The notes: generated by a model from the letters alone, not told the origin. A stretch of DNA of 8,828 nucleotides from Cenarchaeum sp. SB0662_bin_33 (GCA_009840065.1 VXON01000136.1:1-8828), one strand, 5' to 3'. Positions 1-6,997 are shown, counted from the stretch's first letter. Translations and numbers: made by a program.

Positions 1-268
1 CAAGCCCATCAAAACCACCCACCCCGTCCCGTATACTGGCAACCGGTACTGGTTTGGCCGGATCGGTCACATCTATCAGCTGGACGGCGTTATCTAGATA
101 GCTTGCCACCAAGGCATATGTACTACCTAATTCGTTTGTAATAGTAGTTATCCATCTTGGCTCATCAAGAGCATCAAAATTAACTTCGTCTGCCATACTG
201 ATATTGGAATGAGCCGATACCATAACCACAAATACTGCTAGTGCTACATGGTAATACTTCATATACAT
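1..268 (-). CDS. Secreted LVIVD-repeat beta-propeller protein, partial (C-terminus beyond window)
   Basis: Reading the minus strand from an ATG at 268 gives 89 codons open to the window edge, so only the N-terminal part is present. Residues 1-26 look like a Sec signal peptide: Lys near the start, a hydrophobic stretch (VALAVFVVMV), then a likely cut after SMA. From about residue 51 comes YALVASY followed by VQLIDVTDPAKP. This is the pattern of LVIVD repeats, about 40-residue blades of extracellular beta-propellers. The biochemical role of these proteins is mostly unknown; they are predicted to bind ligands or act at the cell surface. A second in-frame ATG at 262 is possible. ATG 268 is preferred because a strong TATA box lies about 26 bases upstream, giving a leaderless mRNA. 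It is divergent from the exported haloperoxidase-like gene at 547. Family assignment rests on a single visible repeat. Confidence 0.72.
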   Translation of the reverse strand, partial: MYMKYYHVALAVFVVMVSAHSNISMADEVNFDALDEPRWITTITNELGSTYALVASYLDNAVQLIDVTDPAKPVPVASIRDGVGGFDGL

Positions 269-289
269 AATGGCAACGTGCTTGCTAAT

Positions 290-300
290 AATATATAAAT
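290..300 (-). promoter_or_regulatory. TATA box of the LVIVD-repeat gene
   Basis: On the minus strand this reads ATTTATATATT, close to the archaeal TATA consensus. Its centre is about 26-27 bases before the ATG at 268, so transcription should begin at or next to the start codon (leaderless mRNA). The purine-rich AGGTGA just upstream (301-306) sits where a BRE would be. Confidence 0.6.
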
Positions 301-343
301 TCACCTCAACCAAACTCGGACTTTGTCCAAATCCCTACAAAAT

Positions 344-434
344 ACTGCGCATATCGGGCTGCTCGCACACACAATTCCTCCTACTGTGTCATGTTTTATT
401 TGATTAATGAATATACAACTGCGCATATCCGGCT
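344..434. repeat. 17-base direct repeat in the divergent intergenic region
   Basis: Two copies of ACTGCGCATATCSGGCT lie at 344-360 and 418-434, differing at one base (G versus C), with starts 74 bases apart. Each contains the palindrome TGCGCA. They lie in the 278-base gap (269-546) between two divergent genes for exported proteins, with one copy nearer to each gene. Placement and spacing suggest operator sites for a shared regulator, but no known regulator can be named. Apart from the promoters, nothing else recognisable was seen in this gap. The sequence match is certain; the function is inference. Confidence 0.5.
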
Positions 435-489
435 CCATAAGGTGGATCCAACAGAGAAGGCATATGGTGTGCAATGAAACTGTGTACTC

Positions 490-534
490 GCATATAATTT
501 CAGGCGTACATATCGGTAGACATAATAATAAACA
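490..534 (+). promoter_or_regulatory. Probable promoter region of the haloperoxidase-like gene
   Basis: Two AT-rich candidates precede the ATG at 547. GCATATAATTT (490-500) is the better TATA match and would give a leader of roughly 27 bases. CATAATAATAA (521-531) is weaker and would fit leaderless initiation. No Shine-Dalgarno sequence is visible before 547, which slightly favours the leaderless option. The choice cannot be settled by reading. Confidence 0.35.
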
Positions 535-546
535 TTTTCTTAAATT

Positions 547-2229
547 ATGAAAATGAATATTACTACGATTATGATTCTGGCAGCTACAGTTGTAGTCGCC
601 GGAACAATAACAGGCGCACATGCGCAGTCGACGGAAGACTCAATGGAAGCCCCAGCTGAGATGCCATCACCGTTTGCTCCGGGACAGTCAATCTATCTTG
701 GAGATCCTATGATCACTGCACTTACCACACAACTCCCACTACCACCATTTGATATGGCCAATGGCAACGCAGTCTTTGGCGTTGTAATTCCTAATATGGG
801 CACTTGGATTCACCAGGAGGTGTCGCCACACTTTGCAGATCCATCACTGTCGTTCAGATATGTGACACTGATTCTCAACGCAGGTTATGATGCCACGGCC
901 CCCTATCACGAGACGGCTGTTGGAGTATACTCACGTATTGACAACCGTCCGGCAAGTGAGTCGGAAGACAGTACCAACATCAACATCGCATCCATCTACT
1001 CGGTATACCGGTTGGCACTGGCGTTTGATCCTGATCGTACCCCGCAGTGGCGCGCCATGCTAACTGATAACGGACTTGATCCTGATGATGATGCGGGATT
1101 GGATCTGGACTGCTCCAGAACCCACGATCTTGACTCACCCATAGCCATAGGCAACCTAGCAGGCAAGTGTGTACTAGAAGGGCGTATGGGAGACGGCTTC
1201 AACCACTTTGGTGAGGAGACTCCGGGCCAGCCATTCCGGGACACTACGGGTTATACACCTGTCAACTCTGCCAACGAGTTGGTGGATCCGTCCAGATGGC
1301 AGCCGCTTACAATAAAACTCAGAGAAGGCACATACACATCACAGCAGTTTACCACCCCTCAATGGGCGGTAACTGAACCGTACTCGAATATTAACCCAAG
1401 AGATTTCAGGTCTCCGCCACCCCTGGCCAGTGACCACGCATTCCCTGAAGAGTACAAGGCCCAAACCGACGAGGTGATAGATGCAGTAGCATCCCTGACA
1501 GATGAGCAGAAGATGCTGGTTGAGTTCTTTGACAACAAGGCCCGTGAGACACTGTTCTTCCCAGCAGTGGAGGCACTGCCTAATACCATTGACTTTTGGC
1601 AGCTTGACTTTATGTTGCATATCGCGCAGTTTGATGCGGGGATTGTAACATGGCAGGAGAAGGCCAGATATGATGCCGTCCGACCGATCACCGCTATACA
1701 ATACCTGTATGGTGATGAGAGGATACGGACATACGGCATAGGCAGTGACACCATAAGGTTCGTTACGGGTAGTGAGTGGCAAAGCTATGCCAAAACCGGT
1801 GACCACCCAGAGTACCCATCCGCGACCTCCTGTTTCTGTGCTGCACAAGCACAGGCTTGGAGGAATTATCTGGGAGGCGATGAAATTCCAGATGTCACAC
1901 TACCCAATGGGGATGTTGTTGACGGCTACATAGGCGTGTTACCGGCAGGGTCATCCATACATGAACCAGGAATAACTCCTGCCAACGATGTTGTGGTTAC
2001 ATATGACACCTGGACTGAGTATGAACGTGATTGTGCAGACAGCCGCGTATGGGCTGGCCTACACTTCAGGACCGCAGTTGAGGAATCACTCGATCTCTGT
2101 AGTGATATAGGCAATGCCGCTTATAATTACTTCCAGACATTGTTAGATGGGACGGCCCCGCTCAGGCAGCCGGCCGAGAAACTAGACTCGGATCCATTAC
2201 TGGAAAGACCGCACTATACGGGACGATAA
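547..2229 (+). CDS. Exported vanadium-dependent haloperoxidase/PAP2-superfamily-like protein
   Basis: A 560-residue protein. Residues 1-26 form a signal peptide (hydrophobic core IMILAATVVVAGTITG, likely cut after AHA), so it should act outside the membrane. The C-terminal half carries the active-site framework of vanadium haloperoxidases and acid phosphatases. KARYDAVRP (K372, R379, P380) matches the K-x6-RP motif. HPEYPSATSC (421-429 core, S425) sits where PSGH is expected. SRVWAGLHF (S499, R500, H506) matches SR-x3-G-x-H, whose His is the vanadate-binding ligand. K-to-R and R-to-H spacings (7 and 6) equal those of the fungal chloroperoxidase. The Gly-His of PSGH is replaced by Ala426-Thr427, so the usual acid-base His is missing. 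In the family, substrates are halide plus peroxide, or phosphate esters; which applies here is unknown. Six cysteines in the mature part (189, 208, 429, 431, 496, 518) could form disulfides. A T-rich terminator follows. Confidence 0.75.
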   Translation: MKMNITTIMILAATVVVAGTITGAHAQSTEDSMEAPAEMPSPFAPGQSIYLGDPMITALTTQLPLPPFDMANGNAVFGVVIPNMGTWIHQEVSPHFADPSLSFRYVTLILNAGYDATAPYHETAVGVYSRIDNRPASESEDSTNINIASIYSVYRLALAFDPDRTPQWRAMLTDNGLDPDDDAGLDLDCSRTHDLDSPIAIGNLAGKCVLEGRMGDGFNHFGEETPGQPFRDTTGYTPVNSANELVDPSRWQPLTIKLREGTYTSQQFTTPQWAVTEPYSNINPRDFRSPPPLASDHAFPEEYKAQTDEVIDAVASLTDEQKMLVEFFDNKARETLFFPAVEALPNTIDFWQLDFMLHIAQFDAGIVTWQEKARYDAVRPITAIQYLYGDERIRTYGIGSDTIRFVTGSEWQSYAKTGDHPEYPSATSCFCAAQAQAWRNYLGGDEIPDVTLPNGDVVDGYIGVLPAGSSIHEPGITPANDVVVTYDTWTEYERDCADSRVWAGLHFRTAVEESLDLCSDIGNAAYNYFQTLLDGTAPLRQPAEKLDSDPLLERPHYTGR

Positions 2230-2240
2230 GTTCCAAAATA

Positions 2241-2257
2241 TTTTTTTATCTATTTTT
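2241..2257 (+). terminator. T-tract terminator after the haloperoxidase-like gene
   Basis: Twelve bases after the stop codon there is a run of seven T, then a second run of five T, in an AT-rich stretch without an obvious hairpin. Oligo-T tracts of this kind are the usual archaeal termination signal and the type of site used by aCPSF1. Confidence 0.5.
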
Positions 2258-2318
2258 AATATGTGGGTTGTACCGGTTTGGCATTCTCTGTAGGGTTTAT
2301 GCGTAATATAGAACCATC

Positions 2319-2633
2319 ATGCACAAGATTTTTTTGTTACAAGGGTTATCTAATATTATGGCTGCAACCAAACCACTATACCTAAAGGCCTTTACGGTAC
2401 ATGATCATACTGATATAGATATTATAAAGAAGGACATACAGAACGGACTCATTCTTATCATACGTGTGGGGCCCATGTCTCAGAAGGACATACAGGAACT
2501 AAGAAGCATGGTGGAGGAGTTATACACCATCACAAAACAGGAGGATGCCGAGATTGCCCGACTTGGTGATGAGAGGATTATAATTGCCCCCAAGGATGTC
2601 CGTATATGGAAGCCGGATTATGAACTAAAATAA
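2319..2633 (+). CDS. sepF: Archaeal cell-division protein SepF (DUF552)
   Basis: The 104-residue product has the archaeal SepF core: YLKAFTV (about residues 21-27), a strand LILIIRV (about 44-50), a helix DIQELRSMVEELYTITK, then EIARLGDERIIIAPKDVRIW (about 78-97). In archaea with FtsZ, SepF tethers FtsZ to the membrane at the division site. Thaumarchaea also use the ESCRT-like Cdv proteins, so the relative role of SepF here is uncertain. Two starts are possible. ATG 2319 includes HKIFLLQGLSNI, which could form the N-terminal amphipathic membrane-targeting helix. ATG 2358 (MAATKPLYL) gives a 91-residue core only. The longer form is chosen for that reason, not from a clear promoter or Shine-Dalgarno signal. 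The last 9 bases overlap the 3' end of the convergent aCPSF1 gene. Confidence 0.82.
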   Translation: MHKIFLLQGLSNIMAATKPLYLKAFTVHDHTDIDIIKKDIQNGLILIIRVGPMSQKDIQELRSMVEELYTITKQEDAEIARLGDERIIIAPKDVRIWKPDYELK

Positions 2634-4553
2634 CTTGACTGCCTCTTGTACCTGCGGGTTGTGCGCCGGCAGTCTGTACATGCGTCTAATATTCGCCGCT
2701 AGACTATCGGACTTTCGCCGCTCGCCATGGTTTACCAATACGCGCTTAAGTTTTGGCCTAAGCCTCTGCACAAACGACATCAACTGGTTATAGTCGCTAT
2801 GGCCGCTGAAACCGTCTAGTTTTTCAATACCTGCATTTATTGTTACTGCCTCAACCTTTCCTCCTCGTCCCAGCATCGATACCTGCCGGGCCCCATCTAG
2901 AACGCGCCTACCCATTGTACCGTTCACCTGATACGACACAAATAGTATCTTGTTCTGCCTGTGTGGTGCTATGTTTTTAAAGTACTCAAGAACAGGACCT
3001 CCCTCCAGCATCCCCGATGTGGCCAGTATTATACTTGGAGTATCCTCGCGCATGGCCTCGCCCCTGGCGCTGGTATGTTCAATATTTGTAAAGTACTCTG
3101 AATCAAAGGGGTTATCATCAGTCTCCAGTATCTTTTGACGCAGCTCCCGCGCCAGATATTCTGGATATGACTCGTGTATGGCTGATGCTTCGGATATCAT
3201 GCCCTCGGTAAAGACGGGAGCCTCCACCATCTCGCCGGCCTTCATGTAGTGATCAATCACCATCATTATCTCCTGTGCTCGCCCTACTGCGGGTATGGGT
3301 ATGAGCACCTTACCTCCGTCGGCCAGTGTCTGATTTACGACATTGATAAATGCGGATTCTACCTCCTGCCTACTGGGCTGTATGTCCTCCTTCAAGCCGT
3401 ATGTGCTCTCCACAAGCAGCGTCTCCACCCGGGGGAACCGGACCTCAGCCGCCTCAAATAGAATGCTCTTACCAAACTTTATGTCGCCAGAGTATACAAA
3501 ATTGTGGTCCCCATTACCTATATGAAAGTGGCAGAGCGCCGAGCCCAGTATGTGGCCCGCATTTGCCAGTACCAGTTTTATATCCGGCGATATGTCTGTA
3601 ACCATTTTATATGAGAGTGTGATGGACTGCTTCATAACCTGTTTTACATCCCGCTCCGAGTACAGCGGTACCCTGCCTTGGGCGCTGGCCACCTTTATGG
3701 CATCCAACTGTATAAGATTCATCATGGGAAGTGTGGGTTCGGTGCAGTATATGGGACCCTTGTATCCATACTTGCACAATACAGGCAGAAAGCCCGTGTG
3801 ATCTAGATGCGCATGTCCTATCACCACGGCATCCACATCCGACAGGGCAATATTTGCCCAGTCTATGCGGGGATATGCCTCACTGGCAGTGCGCGCCCCG
3901 GGATTGACACCACAATCCAACAGTACGCGGCTCTCGGGCGTAGTCAGCAGCATACAGGAACGGCCCACCTGGCCGAATCCGCCCAGCGTGAGAAGCGATA
4001 CCTCGGACTTTTGCGCTATCTTGGGCCGGAATATGTCGTCCCCAATCTGGCGCAGCTGTTTTGAACGCTCCTGCGTTGCTATCTTTAACATGTAGTTTAT
4101 GGTCTGTATGGTGGATGATGATGTGGTGGTGGCCTTTCGTATGCGGATGCGCCATCCAAGCTGCTCCACAACATCATTATGTGAAAATTTGGGGTTCTTT
4201 TGTAGGAGCCATGGCCGCTTGACCTCCACGGTCACCTCACCGATAGTATCATCAAAGAAGGCGCCCTGCAGCTTTGCATCTTTGGGCACCAACTCCATCA
4301 GGAGTCGCTTGGCCTCCGTCTCTGGTTTGCGTATGGATTGGTCCGTACGTATAACTATTCTCTTCTTTATGGTGCTTACCAAGTTTGCCAGTATGTTGTT
4401 TCTGGCAAGCAGGAACTTGGGGGATGTTGTGTATATGGCTATCCGGGGTCCCTCATACTCTATCTTTGTTATCTTGGAGCCGGCCGGTAATTTTTGGAGT
4501 ATAGTTGCAATTACATTTTGATTTGGGTTCTCCCTCTCACTCTTTTTTTGCAT
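2625..4553 (-). CDS. KH-domain beta-CASP ribonuclease aCPSF1 (transcription termination factor FttA)
   Basis: A 642-residue full-length homologue of archaeal CPSF1. Residues about 1-150 are the two N-terminal KH-type RNA-binding domains. A metallo-beta-lactamase core follows, starting at TLGGFGQVGRSC (about 189-200), with a beta-CASP insert in its second half. Zinc-site residues are all visible: H247/H249/D251/H252 in HAHLDH, H334 in NAGHILGSA, D357 in YSGDIKFG. The beta-CASP motifs A (E382 in VEST), B (H585 in GFSGHSDY) and C (H609 in VNHGE) are also intact. In archaea this enzyme cleaves nascent RNA after U-rich signals and terminates transcription by RNA polymerase; it also has 5'-3' exonuclease activity in some species. 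The start ATG is 7 bases after the psmB stop, which implies co-transcription with the proteasome gene. The 3' end overlaps sepF by 9 bases. Confidence 0.96.
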   Translation of the reverse strand: MQKKSERENPNQNVIATILQKLPAGSKITKIEYEGPRIAIYTTSPKFLLARNNILANLVSTIKKRIVIRTDQSIRKPETEAKRLLMELVPKDAKLQGAFFDDTIGEVTVEVKRPWLLQKNPKFSHNDVVEQLGWRIRIRKATTTSSSTIQTINYMLKIATQERSKQLRQIGDDIFRPKIAQKSEVSLLTLGGFGQVGRSCMLLTTPESRVLLDCGVNPGARTASEAYPRIDWANIALSDVDAVVIGHAHLDHTGFLPVLCKYGYKGPIYCTEPTLPMMNLIQLDAIKVASAQGRVPLYSERDVKQVMKQSITLSYKMVTDISPDIKLVLANAGHILGSALCHFHIGNGDHNFVYSGDIKFGKSILFEAAEVRFPRVETLLVESTYGLKEDIQPSRQEVESAFINVVNQTLADGGKVLIPIPAVGRAQEIMMVIDHYMKAGEMVEAPVFTEGMISEASAIHESYPEYLARELRQKILETDDNPFDSEYFTNIEHTSARGEAMREDTPSIILATSGMLEGGPVLEYFKNIAPHRQNKILFVSYQVNGTMGRRVLDGARQVSMLGRGGKVEAVTINAGIEKLDGFSGHSDYNQLMSFVQRLRPKLKRVLVNHGERRKSDSLAANIRRMYRLPAHNPQVQEAVKLF

Positions 4554-4560
4554 TATACAT

Positions 4561-5190
4561 CTAGAGGTTGATTATGGCCTTCTTCTGCTCTTCGGCCAGC
4601 AGGCGGAATCCGTCCTTATCTATAACAGAAATGTTGATGCCATCACCAGTACCTATGTTTCTGACTATGGCTGCCTTTACTGCATGTAAAGCCACCCTCT
4701 TGGCATCCTTCATACTTAGATCGTCTGCGTACTCATTCTCAAGAACACCATAGGCTACCGGCGAACCACTACCCGTGGTTACAAACGGCTTTGCCTCCAC
4801 GGAACCAAACATGTCTATATTAAACAGGGCAGCACCATCACCATCAAATCCACCCACCAGTATATCCGCAATGAACGGGTACCCCCGATTTCTGTGAAAC
4901 AGCAGGGATGTGAGACGGGCCAGTGACTTGATCGGTATGGGAATGTCGTTTGTAAGATGATGCAGGTTTGCATGATACCGCAGTATGTCTACTATATTCT
5001 GTGCATCGGCTACACCACCGGCTAATGTTAAACCTGCATGGTGGTCTATCCTTTGTATCTTCATTGTGTTGTTGTTGGCAATAAAGTATCCGGCGCTAGC
5101 CCGCATATCGGCGCATAATACGACACCCTCACTAGTCCTTATACCGACCGTTGTCGTCCCGTGTAGAATCTTATCCTGTATGACCTCCAA
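4561..5190 (-). CDS. psmB: 20S proteasome beta subunit, N-terminal threonine hydrolase
   Basis: A 209-residue proteasome beta subunit. The short propeptide (residues 1-11, ending LHG) precedes TTTVGI, so autocleavage at G11 exposes T12 as the catalytic nucleophile. D28 (in LCADMRAS) and K44 (in NTMKIQ) are the mature D17 and K33 of the active site. The family's GSGSPVAYGVLE (about residues 139-150) and GDGINISVIDKDGF near the end are present. Beta subunits form the inner rings of the 20S core, which degrades unfolded proteins in the cytoplasm. The start is TTG: upstream in the same frame there is only a stop (5224-5226) and no ATG or GTG, and a good Shine-Dalgarno stands 4 bases before the TTG. 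It leads the presumed psmB-aCPSF1 transcript. Confidence 0.96.
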   Translation of the reverse strand: MEVIQDKILHGTTTVGIRTSEGVVLCADMRASAGYFIANNNTMKIQRIDHHAGLTLAGGVADAQNIVDILRYHANLHHLTNDIPIPIKSLARLTSLLFHRNRGYPFIADILVGGFDGDGAALFNIDMFGSVEAKPFVTTGSGSPVAYGVLENEYADDLSMKDAKRVALHAVKAAIVRNIGTGDGINISVIDKDGFRLLAEEQKKAIINL

Positions 5191-5194
5191 AAAT

Positions 5195-5201
5195 TCACCT
5201 T
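5195..5201 (-). promoter_or_regulatory. Shine-Dalgarno sequence fixing the TTG start of psmB
   Basis: The minus strand reads AAGGTGA, which pairs well with the archaeal 16S rRNA 3' end, and lies 4 bases before the TTG at 5190. It supports translation from TTG in a leadered mRNA, unlike several neighbours whose TATA boxes predict leaderless transcripts. Confidence 0.6.
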
Positions 5202-5224
5202 GTAACTCTGTTAGAGTGGCACCC

Positions 5225-5245
5225 TATTAAATAACTTTATAATTT
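5225..5245. promoter_or_regulatory. Divergent promoter region between psmB and egsA
   Basis: TTTATAATTT (5236-5245, plus) is centred about 25 bases before the ATG at 5265, predicting a leaderless egsA mRNA. The same box reads AAATTATAAA on the minus strand and could serve psmB with a leader of about 25 bases. A second minus-strand AT-rich element, TTATTTAATAG (5224-5234), would give a leader of about 13 bases that still holds the Shine-Dalgarno. Which one psmB uses is not decidable by reading. Confidence 0.5.
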
Positions 5246-5264
5246 TTGATATACATTATTGGAT

Positions 5265-6311
5265 ATGTCCGCCCCCCATGTCATGGAGCTGCCCCGACGC
5301 ATTGTAATTGGTGATGGAAACATAGGGCAGATAGGGAACTTTTTAGTACATTTGGTAGATGGGGGCCACGTATCACTGGTATCGGGCATACATGTAAAGA
5401 GAATACTGGGTAGTATGATAGAGGCATCACTGAAGGCATCAGGCATGACATATCATTGGCACATATTCGAAAGCAATGATGTTGAATCGTTTAGCATGGC
5501 CAAAAATAACATAGTACAGGATGAGCCTGCTGTCATAGTGGGTATGGGCGGGGGCCGGTCCGTTGACATAGCAAAGATGACCGCTACCAGTTTACATAAA
5601 CCATATGTGAGCATCCCCACGGCGGCCTCGCATGATGGTATGGCAAGCCCATTTGTATCCGTAAAGGGGGACCGCCCACACTCCAGCGTGGCGACATCCC
5701 CTTTGGGGGTGTTTGTTGACTTGGATATTATCCGGAGGGCCCCGCCCAGACTGCTGGCTAGTGGCTGTGGTGATTTGGTGGCAAATATAATAGCCGTCCG
5801 GGACTGGCAGCTGGGCCATGAGAGGACCGGCGAGTACTATGGAAGATACTCTGCTAGTCTGGCCATGATGAGCGCCAACATAATCATGGAGAATGCTGCC
5901 ATATTTGCAGAGAGAGGCCCGGATGTGCGTCTTATAGTGGAGGCATTGATCAGCGCAGGGGTGGCCTCATGCATAGCCGGAAGCAGCAGACCCTGCTCGG
6001 GCGCAGAACACCTCTTTTCACATGCCTTGGATAGGATATCTCCGGGCAGGGGTCTGCATGGCGAAAAGTGCGGAATGGGCTCTATAATCATGGCCAAGCT
6101 ACACGGCCTAGACTGGCAGGGTATGGCGGCCGCCCTAAAGAGTGTGGGCGCACCAATAACTGCTGCCGACATAGGTATAACCGATGGGGATGTCGTACGC
6201 GCCCTCTGTGTAGCGCAGAGCCTGCGGCCCAACCGCTATACAATACTAAAAGATATATCATTAAACGAGGACTCTGCAAGGAGGCTGGCCATGCAGACCG
6301 GCGTAATCTAA
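5265..6311 (+). CDS. egsA: sn-Glycerol-1-phosphate dehydrogenase (archaeal lipid backbone)
   Basis: This NAD(P)-dependent, zinc-containing enzyme reduces dihydroxyacetone phosphate to sn-glycerol-1-phosphate, giving archaeal lipids their characteristic stereochemistry. The product is 348 residues, a normal length. Visible features, numbered from this start: the nucleotide-binding GMGGGRSVD (about 93-101), SIPTAASHDG (about 116-125), and metal ligands D170 (GCGDLVAN), H249 (GAEHLFSH) and H265 (GLHGEKCG). The H-x3-H and HGExxG patterns are typical of G1P dehydrogenase within the iron/zinc alcohol dehydrogenase-like superfamily. A TTG at 5259 and an ATG at 5283 are alternative starts. ATG 5265 is chosen because it sits about 25 bases from the TATA box. 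The gene is divergent from psmB, and its stop codon overlaps the convergent FKBP gene by 4 bases. Confidence 0.95.
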   Translation: MSAPHVMELPRRIVIGDGNIGQIGNFLVHLVDGGHVSLVSGIHVKRILGSMIEASLKASGMTYHWHIFESNDVESFSMAKNNIVQDEPAVIVGMGGGRSVDIAKMTATSLHKPYVSIPTAASHDGMASPFVSVKGDRPHSSVATSPLGVFVDLDIIRRAPPRLLASGCGDLVANIIAVRDWQLGHERTGEYYGRYSASLAMMSANIIMENAAIFAERGPDVRLIVEALISAGVASCIAGSSRPCSGAEHLFSHALDRISPGRGLHGEKCGMGSIIMAKLHGLDWQGMAAALKSVGAPITAADIGITDGDVVRALCVAQSLRPNRYTILKDISLNEDSARRLAMQTGVI

Positions 6312-6997
6312 TGTTTGTTTTTATACTTTATCACAAACTGTATATCTTTTATATCCGGCGCAAAACGGAATATGTTCATTTGAAGCTGATGAATCCTGCT
6401 GTGTAGCGACTCACTTTTAGCCATATTCTCGGGTATTGTAACGTTTAATGAATTATCCTGTAGTATATAATCGAGATCATCATCTGACCCAAACTCATCA
6501 TCAGTCAGAGTCTCCCTTAGGATGGCAACTACCTTTGCGTCATCCGTATCCAATAAATCAGTAACAGTAAAGTCATACTGTATGGTCTTGCCCGCATACT
6601 TGTGATTATAGTCAACCTGAACCCTACCCGAGCCCATAAATTTGATTATGCCCTTCCGGCCACTGATCTCTACTTCATCACCCACGCCATACTTTTCGGA
6701 ATCGTTTAGTTTTCTTGCAGTTATCATCCGTACCATCTTTCTATCCCACACACCATAGGCATTCTTTGGTTCTACCTGTATGGTCTGGGGCATGTCTAGC
6801 TCTGCACCCTTTAGCGCCTCTTCAAAACCCTCTGTAACTACAAATGATGGATACCCTAGTGATACCAGTCTTGGCCTCTGCTGTATGTCTGGCAGGTCTG
6901 AATTTTCGTTCCCCTCCTGCGTGGTATCGATTATTGAACCGTCCGGAAGTTTGGCTACAAAGTCCACCAAAACCAGTCTTGGGCTGCTTGCACTCAT
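6308..6997 (-). CDS. Long-type archaeal FKBP peptidyl-prolyl cis-trans isomerase (SlyD-like)
   Basis: A 229-residue cytoplasmic isomerase/chaperone of the FKBP family. The FKBP fold is split around an insert-in-flap domain. First part: VLVDFVAKLPDGSIIDTT (about 9-26), then VTEGFEEALKGAELDMPQ (about 54-71) and AYGVWD. Insert: about residues 85-135. Return: VQVDYNHKYAGKTIQYDFTV (126-145), the SlyD-type VDxNHxLAGKxLxF signature. Residues about 150-229 form the C-terminal extension found in long-type archaeal FKBPs, with an acidic patch (DDEFGSDDDLDY) and a Lys-rich tail. The family catalyses prolyl isomerisation and holds unfolded chains. It has no His-rich metal-binding tail like bacterial SlyD. 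ATG 6997 is about 27 bases from a TATA-like element, so the mRNA is probably leaderless. It converges on egsA and diverges from rnz. Confidence 0.9.
   Translation of the reverse strand: MSASSPRLVLVDFVAKLPDGSIIDTTQEGNENSDLPDIQQRPRLVSLGYPSFVVTEGFEEALKGAELDMPQTIQVEPKNAYGVWDRKMVRMITARKLNDSEKYGVGDEVEISGRKGIIKFMGSGRVQVDYNHKYAGKTIQYDFTVTDLLDTDDAKVVAILRETLTDDEFGSDDDLDYILQDNSLNVTIPENMAKSESLHSRIHQLQMNIFRFAPDIKDIQFVIKYKNKH
6314..6322 (+). terminator. Possible T-tract terminator of egsA inside the FKBP 3' end
   Basis: Right after the egsA stop, the plus strand reads TTTGTTTTT. It is the complement of the Lys/Asn codons of the FKBP tail (KYKNKH). A T-rich tract so close to the stop could end egsA transcription, but it is short and is also explained by the coding need of the opposite gene. 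Confidence 0.3.

Noticed and set aside
301..621. Cys-rich 106-codon open frame on the minus strand over the 5' end of the haloperoxidase-like gene
   Set aside because: It overlaps the signal-peptide region and start of a well-supported gene on the other strand. Its sequence has irregular Cys spacing without a known motif, and no promoter or Shine-Dalgarno is visible.
1339..1848. 169-codon open frame antisense to the haloperoxidase-like gene
   Set aside because: It is fully inside a gene with signal peptide and catalytic motifs on the other strand, and its translation shows no family features. It is a shadow frame.
4108..4135. Trinucleotide-like tract (GATGATGATG followed by GTGGTGGTGG)
   Set aside because: It lies in the aCPSF1 gene and encodes the Thr/Ser-rich linker ATTTSSSTI just after the KH region. 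It needs no explanation as a separate repeat element.
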